Assembly: GCA_019752915.1 (NCBI GenBank)
Contig: JAIELO010000319.1
Coordinates: forward strand, 1 to 20,212
Reading direction: 5' to 3'
DNA: 20,212 bases
DNA from: Burkholderiaceae bacterium
GTDB lineage: Bacteria; Pseudomonadota; Gammaproteobacteria; Burkholderiales; Burkholderiaceae_D
Shown here: in pieces, positions 1 to 5,622 of the stretch
Position numbering within the stretch: position 1 is the stretch's first letter
Layout: every line of letters starts with the position of its first letter
Notes under the pieces: generated by a model
Told to the model about the DNA's origin: nothing
Seen by the model: the letters and a program-made list of their open reading frames with translations, nothing else
Databases searched by the model: none
Position numbers and translations under genes: made by a program

Positions 1-783
1 ACGGATAAGCGCGAATACACTTTTGCGCAAACCTTCCCGACGGGTACCCACGCCATGTGGCTGTACTACTGGCTGGCGGCGCACGGCATCAATCCGCTCA
101 AGGATGCCAAGGTGATTACCGTGCCACCGCCGCAAATGGTGGCGAATATGCGGGTCGGCAATATGGATGGCTTCTGCGTGGGCGAACCGTGGGGCCACCG
201 CGCCATCATGGACGGGGTGGGCATTACCGCCACCACCACCCAGGATATCTGGCGCGATCACCCGGAAAAAGTGCTGGGCTCGACGCTGGAATTTGCCAAG
301 AAATATCCGAACACCTGCCGCGCCATGATGGCCGCGATTCTCGAAGCGGGTAAGTGGATCGATGCCTCGCTGGCAAATAAAAACCGCATGGCCGAAGTGA
401 TCGCCGATAAGTCCTACGTCAACACCAGCAAGGACGCGATCGACCAGCGCATCATGGGGCGCTACCAGAATGGTCTGGGCAAGACCTGGGACGACGCCAA
501 TTACATGAAGTTCTATAACGATGGTCTGGTCAACTTCCCGTATCTGTCGGACGGCATGTGGTTCATGACCCAGCACCGCCGCTGGGGTCTGCTGAAAGAA
601 GATCCGGATTATCTGGCGGTGGCCACCTCGGTGAACCAGATCGATCTGTACAAGGATGCTGCGGCGATGACCAAAACACCAGTGCCGAAAAGCCCGCTGC
701 GCAGCTCCAAGCTGATGGACGGCTCCGTGTGGGACGGTAAGAATCCGAAAGCGTTCGCCGCCTCGTTCAAAATCAAAGCCTGA
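1..783 (+). CDS. nrtA: Nitrate ABC transporter substrate-binding protein NrtA (5' partial)
   Basis: The reading frame is open from base 1, so the N-terminus, including any Tat or Sec signal, lies outside the window; 260 C-terminal residues remain. The visible part is the C-terminal lobe of a NrtA/NasS-type nitrate-binding protein, with the family stretches TFPTGTHAMWLYYWL, CVGEPWGHRAI and MTQHRRWGLLK. Such proteins capture nitrate or nitrite and deliver it to an ABC permease. The next two genes are that permease and its ATPase, at close spacing, which favours the transporter component NrtA over the cytoplasmic regulator NasS. The two are homologous, and without the N-terminus the choice rests on context. 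The stop TGA is followed directly by the AAGGAA ribosome binding site of nrtB. Confidence 0.88.
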   Translation, partial: TDKREYTFAQTFPTGTHAMWLYYWLAAHGINPLKDAKVITVPPPQMVANMRVGNMDGFCVGEPWGHRAIMDGVGITATTTQDIWRDHPEKVLGSTLEFAKKYPNTCRAMMAAILEAGKWIDASLANKNRMAEVIADKSYVNTSKDAIDQRIMGRYQNGLGKTWDDANYMKFYNDGLVNFPYLSDGMWFMTQHRRWGLLKEDPDYLAVATSVNQIDLYKDAAAMTKTPVPKSPLRSSKLMDGSVWDGKNPKAFAASFKIKA

Positions 784-794
784 GAAGGAATGCC

Positions 795-1745
795 ATGAAC
801 GCCATGCTCCAACCTGAATCGTCGCCCTCCGCAGTGGACACGCTCGCCACTGCTGCCATTGCGGCGGCAACGGCCACCGCCGCTGCAGCCAATGCTGCCA
901 CGGCAGCGCCACAGCGCCGTCCGCGTCGCGCTATGGCGGTCAGCACCACGGCGATCGTGCGTCAGCAAGCGTCGGCGCTGGCGATGAAGATCATCGCGCC
1001 ATTGCTGGGGGCTGCTTTGCTGGTGCTGGTCTGGCAGATCATCACCATCAAGAACAGCAGCTTTCCCACGCCGCTGGCGACCTTGCATGAGGCGGTGACG
1101 CTGTTCTCCGATCCGTTCTACCGGAATAGTCCGAACGATCAGGGCATCGGCTGGAACATCCTGGCGTCGCTGCAGCGCGTGGCGCTGGGCTTCGGGCTAG
1201 CGGCACTGGTGGGCATTCCGCTGGGCTTCCTGATTGGCCGCGTGCCGTTCGTGAGCAGCATGGTGGGTCCGATGATCAGCTTACTCAAACCGGTCTCGCC
1301 ACTGGCGTGGTTGCCAATTGGACTGCTGGTGTTCAAGTCGGCCAATCCGGCGGCGATCTGGTCGATTTTCATCTGCTCGATCTGGCCGATGATTATCAAT
1401 ACCGCAGTCGGTGTGCAGCGGGTGCCGCAGGATTATATGAACGTGGCGCGAGTGCTGAATCTGTCGGAGTGGAAGGTGCTCACCAAAATCCTGCTGCCAT
1501 CGGCGCTGCCGTACATCCTGACCGGGGTGCGCCTGTCGATCGGCACGGCGTGGCTGGTGATCGTGGCAGCCGAAATGCTGACTGGTGGCGTCGGGATCGG
1601 CTTCTGGGTCTGGGATGAGTGGAACAACCTGAATGTCCCGCACATCATCATCGCGATTGTGGCGATCGGTGTGGTGGGGCTGTTGCTGGAGCAGGCGCTG
1701 GTGGCACTGGCGCGCGCTTTCAGTTACGAACAAGTGGCAAGTTGA
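795..1745 (+). CDS. nrtB: Nitrate ABC transporter permease NrtB
   Basis: This is an inner-membrane permease of the NrtB/SsuC/TauC type, 316 residues, with a good AAGGAA site (785-790) before the ATG. After a polar, alanine-rich N-terminal stretch (about residues 15-45, ending in the basic RRPRR) come hydrophobic segments starting near residue 64. The EAA-loop region that docks the ATPase lies at about residues 225-262 (EWKVLTKILLPSALPYIL). The segment GGVGIGFWVWDEWNN is typical of nitrate and cyanate permeases. It presumably forms the channel of an NrtABD importer with its neighbours. The roughly 50-residue Ala-rich leader is longer than I expect for the family. A downstream start cannot be excluded, although the ribosome binding site supports the ATG used here. 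Confidence 0.92.
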   Translation: MNAMLQPESSPSAVDTLATAAIAAATATAAAANAATAAPQRRPRRAMAVSTTAIVRQQASALAMKIIAPLLGAALLVLVWQIITIKNSSFPTPLATLHEAVTLFSDPFYRNSPNDQGIGWNILASLQRVALGFGLAALVGIPLGFLIGRVPFVSSMVGPMISLLKPVSPLAWLPIGLLVFKSANPAAIWSIFICSIWPMIINTAVGVQRVPQDYMNVARVLNLSEWKVLTKILLPSALPYILTGVRLSIGTAWLVIVAAEMLTGGVGIGFWVWDEWNNLNVPHIIIAIVAIGVVGLLLEQALVALARAFSYEQVAS

Positions 1746-1760
1746 GAAAAGGCGGACATC

Positions 1761-2567
1761 ATGGAACAGGAAAAATTCATAGCGATCGAAGGCGTGGAGA
1801 TGGTTTTCCATACCAAGAAGGGCGTGTTTCATGCGCTGCGCGAGATTGATCTGACGGTACGCAAGGGCGAATTCATCACGCTGATCGGGCACTCCGGCTG
1901 TGGCAAATCGACCCTGCTCAATCTGATCGCCGGCCTGACCCGGCCGACCGACGGCGTGCTGCTGTGCGCGAATCGCGAAATCGCCGGACCGTCGCCGGAA
2001 CGTGCGGTGGTGTTCCAGAACCATTCGCTGCTGCCATGGCTGACCTGCTACGAAAATATTCACCTCGGCGTGGAGCGCGTGTTCGGCAAGACGGAAACGG
2101 CTGCGCAGCTGCGTGAGCGCACCATGGGCGCGCTGGCGCTGGTCGGCCTGACGGCAGCAGAAACCAAGCGTCCGCATGAAATTTCGGGGGGTATGAAGCA
2201 ACGCGTGGGGATTGCCCGCGCGCTGGCGATGGAACCCAAAGTGCTGCTGATGGATGAACCATTCGGCGCGCTCGATGCGCTGACCCGCGCCCACCTGCAG
2301 GACGAATTGCTGAAGATCGTTGCCAGCACTGGCTCGACGGTGGTGATGGTGACCCACGATGTCGATGAAGCCGTGCTGCTGTCGGACCGTATCGTGATGC
2401 TGACCAACGGTCCGGCTGCCACCATCGGCGAAATCGTCGAGGTGAAGCTGGAGCATCCGCGTGACCGGGTGGCGCTGGCGCAGAATGCGCGCTACGCCGA
2501 ATACCGCAGTGCGGTGCTGGAGTTCCTCTACCGCAAACAGGCCCACCCTGCCAAAGAGGCAGCGTAA
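1761..2567 (+). CDS. nrtD: Nitrate ABC transporter ATP-binding protein (NrtD type)
   Basis: This 268-residue cytoplasmic ATPase powers nitrate import with NrtA and NrtB. Visible motifs are Walker [10 protein letters not shown] (43-51), the ABC signature SGGMKQR (142-148), Walker B VLLMDEP (161-167) and the switch histidine in MVTHD (H199). It lacks the C-terminal substrate-binding-like extension that defines cyanobacterial NrtC, so it matches NrtD in architecture; many annotations call such single-domain proteins NrtC. An AAGGCGGA site precedes the ATG, 15 bases after the nrtB stop. Its TAA stop overlaps the next ATG by one base (TAATG), indicating tight translational coupling to the sensor-like protein downstream. 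Confidence 0.92.
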   Translation: MEQEKFIAIEGVEMVFHTKKGVFHALREIDLTVRKGEFITLIGHSGCGKSTLLNLIAGLTRPTDGVLLCANREIAGPSPERAVVFQNHSLLPWLTCYENIHLGVERVFGKTETAAQLRERTMGALALVGLTAAETKRPHEISGGMKQRVGIARALAMEPKVLLMDEPFGALDALTRAHLQDELLKIVASTGSTVVMVTHDVDEAVLLSDRIVMLTNGPAATIGEIVEVKLEHPRDRVALAQNARYAEYRSAVLEFLYRKQAHPAKEAA

Positions 2568-3238
2568 TGAACGCGCCGGAGAGTGCTGCGCTGCGGGCAA
2601 TCAAGGCGGCACGGCCGCTGTCGGGAGAGGTGTTTGGCGCGATGATCAATCTGTCGGGCCGGCGCCGCTTTACCTCGCAGCGCATCGTGCTGTATGCACT
2701 GCTGGCCGCACAGGGGCAGGAAGGCAGTCTGGCAGTGGCGCAGGAAGCGCTGGCGCTGTTCCGCAGTGCGCATCAGGCTTTGCTGAGCGAGACGGACGAA
2801 TTGCCCGGCGTATTTTGCGCCGAGCTGCAGCAAGCTTATTTCGGCAAATACGAGGGCGATCGCAAGATCCGCGGGTTTGCCGATCTGGCCGAGCGGGCCT
2901 TGCGTGCCATCGAGGGCGGCGCTGCGAGTGCGCTGACGCTGCAGACGGAGCTGGTGCAAGCGACTACCCCGACGCTGGTGGTGCTCAATCAGATCACCGG
3001 TATCTACGAAGAGCAGTCGCGCCTGCACGCGCGCCAGATGCGGCGCCAGTTGCGCAGTGTGATCAGCGAGATTGAGACGATTAACCGGCAGGCGCGCATG
3101 GTGGCTTTCAATGCGCGCATTGTGGCCGCGCGGGCTGGCCATGCCGGTACCGAGTTCTCCGTGGTGGCCGGTGTGATGTCGAATATCTCGGGCGAGATTG
3201 ACCAGATGATTTCCACGGCGCTGGCCGCAGCGGCGTAA
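2567..3238 (+). CDS. Small soluble NarX/PilJ-like nitrate-sensor domain protein with a short chemoreceptor-like hairpin
   Basis: This 223-residue protein has no signal peptide or membrane segment. Residues 27-41 (INLSGRRRFTSQRIV) align without gaps to the nitrate-binding P-box of the sensor kinase NarX (INKAGSLRMQSYRLL). R34 falls at the position of NarX Arg54, which contacts nitrate. The surrounding helices (about 20-165) look like a NarX_N/PilJ N-terminal four-helix module. Residues 172-212 resemble the tip of a methyl-accepting chemotaxis protein (VAFNARIVAARAG, then EFSVVAG). V186 stands where MCPs have the conserved Glu of EAARAG, and the flanking methylation helices are absent. It is translationally coupled to the ATPase gene and followed by cobA. 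A cytoplasmic nitrate-sensing role is inferred from motif and context. No kinase, output or RNA-binding domain is visible. Confidence 0.72.
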   Translation: MNAPESAALRAIKAARPLSGEVFGAMINLSGRRRFTSQRIVLYALLAAQGQEGSLAVAQEALALFRSAHQALLSETDELPGVFCAELQQAYFGKYEGDRKIRGFADLAERALRAIEGGAASALTLQTELVQATTPTLVVLNQITGIYEEQSRLHARQMRRQLRSVISEIETINRQARMVAFNARIVAARAGHAGTEFSVVAGVMSNISGEIDQMISTALAAAA

Positions 3239-3260
3239 GTTGTCGAGAAAGGAGCTCCAG

Positions 3261-4028
3261 ATGGCCCAAGTAACACTGGTGGGTGCAGGTCCCGGCGATC
3301 CGGAACTGCTAACCATTAAGGCAGTCCGTGCGCTGGAACAGGCGGACGTGGTGCTGATCGATGATCTGGTCAATCCTGCCGTGCTGGCCCATGTACTAGC
3401 CACGGCACGGGTGATTCAGGTGGGCAAACGGGGTGGTTGTGTCTCGACCCCGCAGGCTTTCATCGAACGACTGATGGTGACCGAAGCGCGCGCCGGTAAC
3501 CGGGTGGTGCGCCTCAAAGGTGGCGATCCGTATCTGTTCGGGCGGGGCGGCGAAGAACGCGCCACCTTGCAGGCGCAGGGAATCAGCGTCGAGGTGGTGC
3601 CTGGCATTAGTAGTGGCGTGGCGGCACCTGCCAGTATCGGCATTCCGCTAACGCATCGCGCTTACAGTCAGGGCGTTATTTTCGTGACGGGACATGGCAA
3701 AGATGCCGGCTCCGAACCGCACTGGCCAGCGCTGGCGCAAAGCGGTCTGACGCTGGTGATCTATATGGGGGTGGCGCGTGCCGAGGCAATCCAGCAAGGC
3801 TTGCTGGCGGGCGGCGCGGCACTGACGCTGCCGGTGGCGGTGGTGCAGTCGGCCACGCGTGCCGAGCAGCGCCAGTTACTCACCACGCTGGGCGAGTTGC
3901 CACAAGCGTTGCGCAGCAGTGGTCTGGGTAGCCCCAGCATCATCGTAATCGGTGAAGTCGTGCGCTGTGCCGATGCGTGGCAGGAACTGGTGCAGAGCCC
4001 TGCGTGCAAGGCAGCACTGCACCGATAA
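3261..4028 (+). CDS. cobA: Uroporphyrinogen-III C-methyltransferase (SUMT)
   Basis: The enzyme transfers two methyl groups from S-adenosylmethionine to uroporphyrinogen III, giving precorrin-2, the precursor of siroheme and cobalamin. The 255-residue protein is a single SUMT domain: VGAGPGDPELLT (7-18), RLKGGDPYLFGRG (84-96) and VPGISSG (113-119) are the family signatures. It has no CysG-type oxidase/ferrochelatase domain, so those steps must be encoded elsewhere. The ATG at 3261 is chosen over an in-frame TTG at 3240 because AAAGGAG lies at the correct distance before it. Placement in the nitrate cluster makes sense because NirB needs siroheme. It is the last gene before the control region and no U-tract terminator directly follows it. 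Confidence 0.93.
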   Translation: MAQVTLVGAGPGDPELLTIKAVRALEQADVVLIDDLVNPAVLAHVLATARVIQVGKRGGCVSTPQAFIERLMVTEARAGNRVVRLKGGDPYLFGRGGEERATLQAQGISVEVVPGISSGVAAPASIGIPLTHRAYSQGVIFVTGHGKDAGSEPHWPALAQSGLTLVIYMGVARAEAIQQGLLAGGAALTLPVAVVQSATRAEQRQLLTTLGELPQALRSSGLGSPSIIVIGEVVRCADAWQELVQSPACKAALHR

Positions 4029-4118
4029 CGTGCGCGCCCGCACCGTGAACTGGCGTGGCGCGACTGGCCACACCGGTTGAACACAGGGCGACACCCTGGA
4101 ACGACGTCATCGCGAAGA

Positions 4119-4134
4119 TGGCACGGCTCTTGCA
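4119..4134 (+). promoter_or_regulatory. Sigma-54 (-24/-12) promoter of the nitrate assimilation operon
   Basis: The sequence TGGCACG-GCTC-TTGCA matches the sigma-54 consensus at all key positions, with the invariant GG (4120-4121) and GC (4132-4133) separated by exactly 10 bases. It predicts a transcript starting at about 4145, immediately before the first hexaloop hairpin. A sigma-54 promoter implies activation by an NtrC-type enhancer-binding protein, hence nitrogen limitation. I could not find a convincing NtrC site upstream. Confidence 0.88.
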
Positions 4135-4147
4135 ACAACAAAGGTAA

Positions 4148-4217
4148 GGGATCAACGGCGATCCCCCCGAATACAACGCTGGCCCAAAGACGGGCCGGCA
4201 GGACAACGGCGTCCGCC
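4148..4217 (+). promoter_or_regulatory. ANTAR-type antitermination leader with three hexaloop hairpins
   Basis: P1 pairs 4148-4153 with 4160-4165 (GGGATC/GATCCC, perfect) around the loop AACGGC. P2 pairs 4178-4185 with 4192-4199 (one G-U pair) around the loop AAAGAC. P3 pairs 4201-4204 with 4211-4214 (GGAC/GTCC) around AACGGC. P3 can extend by GGC (4197-4199)/GCC (4215-4217) if A4200 is bulged. All three loops have six bases with A at position 1 and G at position 4, the signature of RNA bound by ANTAR proteins such as NasR and NasT. Known motifs have two such hairpins. P3 occupies much of the 5' arm of the terminator that follows, so forming P3 would block termination. The ANTAR protein is not encoded here. 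Pairings were worked out by hand. Confidence 0.8.
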
Positions 4218-4263
4218 CAACCCGGTCTTTCAGACTGAGGTTGCGCGGGCGCCTTTTTGTTTT
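4208..4263 (+). terminator. Intrinsic terminator/attenuator in the narK leader
   Basis: A 15-position stem pairs 4208-4222 with 4239-4253, containing one G-U pair (T4212/G4249) and one C-C mismatch (4217/4244). A small inner hairpin GTCT-TTC-AGAC (4225-4235) caps it. TTTTT (4254-4258) and a further TTTT (4260-4263) follow. The narK ribosome binding site starts only seven bases later, so this terminator lies between promoter and first gene: an attenuator rather than an operon end. It would also stop read-through from the upstream nrt-cobA operon. Its 5' arm overlaps hexaloop hairpin P3. Confidence 0.88.
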
Positions 4264-4279
4264 CTGAACGGGAAAGAAC

Positions 4280-5608
4280 ATGGCCAGCAAAGCTCACAGC
4301 ATCCAGCTCTTCAACATTTCGACGCCACCGATGCGGGCGTTTCACCTGACGTGGATGGCATTCTTCGTCTGCTTTTTCGCCTGGTTTGCCTGTGCACCGC
4401 TGATGCCGATTATTAAAGGCGAATTCGGTCTGAGCGTGGCGCAGATCGCTAACATCAATATCGCCGCCGTGGCGATTACGATACTGGTGCGGCTGGTGGT
4501 GGGGCCGCTGTGCGATCACTTCGGCCCGCGCCTGACCTACACCGGCCTGCTGCTGGTCGGCGCCATCCCGGTGATCGGCGTGGCCTTCGCGCAGAGTTAC
4601 GAGAGCTTCCTGTTCTTCCGGCTGGGGATCGGTGCGGCCGGTGCCAGCTTCGTGATCACCCAGTATCACACCTCGGTGATGTTCGGCCCGAGAGTGGTGG
4701 GCACGGCAAATGCTGCTGCCGCTGGCTGGGGCAATGCCGGTGGTGGCGTCGCGCAAGCGGTGATGCCGCTGCTGATGACGGCCATGGTGATGCTGGGCGT
4801 AAGCGAAACGCTAGGCTGGCGCGCTGCCCTGATCGTGCCGGGTGTGCTGATGATTGTGATGGCGGGGGTGTACTACCGCTACACGCAGGACTGCCCGCAA
4901 GGGAACTACCGGGAGCTACGTGCCGCAGGTATCACCATCGAGGGCAAATACAGCGGTAAATATGGCGAGGTGCAGGGCGGTGCATGGAGCAGTTTCAAGC
5001 TGGCCGCCATGAATTACCGTGTCTGGCTGCTGTTCATTACCTACGGCGCCTGCTTCGGTATCGAAATCTTCATTCATAACATCGCGGCGATTTACTACGT
5101 CGATCACTTCCAGCTGTCGCTGGCACAAGCCGGCATGGCAGCGGGCAGCTTCGGTCTGCTGGCGCTGTTCGGCCGCGCACTGGGTGGCTGGACCTCGGAC
5201 CAACTGGCGGCAAGCGGCTCCCTGAACAAGCGCATCACCCTGCTGTTCGTGCTGATGCTGGGCGAAGGCGCTGGTCTGCTGTTGTTCGCCAACGCTGCCA
5301 GTGCCACGCTGGCGATCGCTGCGATGCTGGTGTTCGGCCTGTTCACCCATATGGCTTGCGGTGCGACGTACGCCATCGTGCCGTTCATTGACAAACGTGC
5401 ACTGGGAGGCGTGGCCGGCATTATCGGCGCGGGCGGTAACGTCGGCGCCGTGGCAGCAGGCTTTCTGATGAAGGGGCTAGGCAATACCCAGCAGACGCTG
5501 AGCATACTCGGTGTGCTGGTCGCCGCCTCGGCATTGTGTGCACTGGCGGCCCGCTTCAGCGAGAGCCGTGTAGAAGAATCATCCATCGTCGCCAAGCTGG
5601 CAGCTTAA
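4280..5608 (+). CDS. narK: Nitrate/nitrite transporter of the NarK/NasA NNP family
   Basis: This is a 12-helix major facilitator protein of 442 residues in the inner membrane, moving nitrate in and/or nitrite out. Both NNP family signatures are present: GWGNAGGG (149-156) and GAGGNVG (383-389). R71 and R299 are candidates for the two substrate-binding arginines of the family. GGGAAAG precedes the ATG. It is the first gene of the assimilation operon, behind a sigma-54 promoter and an attenuator. Because it is linked to assimilatory reductases and the family members share these motifs, its role is most likely nitrate uptake. It would be a second importer besides NrtABD. Direction of transport cannot be read from the sequence. 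Confidence 0.93.
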   Translation: MASKAHSIQLFNISTPPMRAFHLTWMAFFVCFFAWFACAPLMPIIKGEFGLSVAQIANINIAAVAITILVRLVVGPLCDHFGPRLTYTGLLLVGAIPVIGVAFAQSYESFLFFRLGIGAAGASFVITQYHTSVMFGPRVVGTANAAAAGWGNAGGGVAQAVMPLLMTAMVMLGVSETLGWRAALIVPGVLMIVMAGVYYRYTQDCPQGNYRELRAAGITIEGKYSGKYGEVQGGAWSSFKLAAMNYRVWLLFITYGACFGIEIFIHNIAAIYYVDHFQLSLAQAGMAAGSFGLLALFGRALGGWTSDQLAASGSLNKRITLLFVLMLGEGAGLLLFANAASATLAIAAMLVFGLFTHMACGATYAIVPFIDKRALGGVAGIIGAGGNVGAVAAGFLMKGLGNTQQTLSILGVLVAASALCALAARFSESRVEESSIVAKLAA

Positions 5609-5622
5609 AGGAGTCTGGAATC

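Noticed and set aside
1..783. First gene as the regulator NasS
   Set aside because: NasS is homologous to NrtA and only the C-terminal part is visible, but direct linkage to permease and ATPase genes favours the transporter protein. Not fully excluded.
1281..2600. Long minus-strand open frame (439 codons) opposite nrtB/nrtD
   Set aside because: It has a His/Gln/Arg-rich composition typical of the mirror of a G+C-rich gene, no family motifs, and lies entirely opposite well-supported genes.
4040..4055. Possible NtrC enhancer (GCAC-N7-TGGC)
   Set aside because: Only the left half matches the GCAC-N7-GTGC consensus; too weak to call, although the distance to the sigma-54 promoter is suitable.
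4033..4062. CGCGCC/GGCGCG hairpin after cobA as an operon terminator
   Set aside because: Six pairs with a long loop and no T-run; likely chance in G+C-rich sequence.
4084..4098. CAGGG-CGACA-CCCTG hairpin as a fourth ANTAR hairpin
   Set aside because: The loop has five bases, lacks the A1/G4 pattern, and lies upstream of the predicted transcript start.
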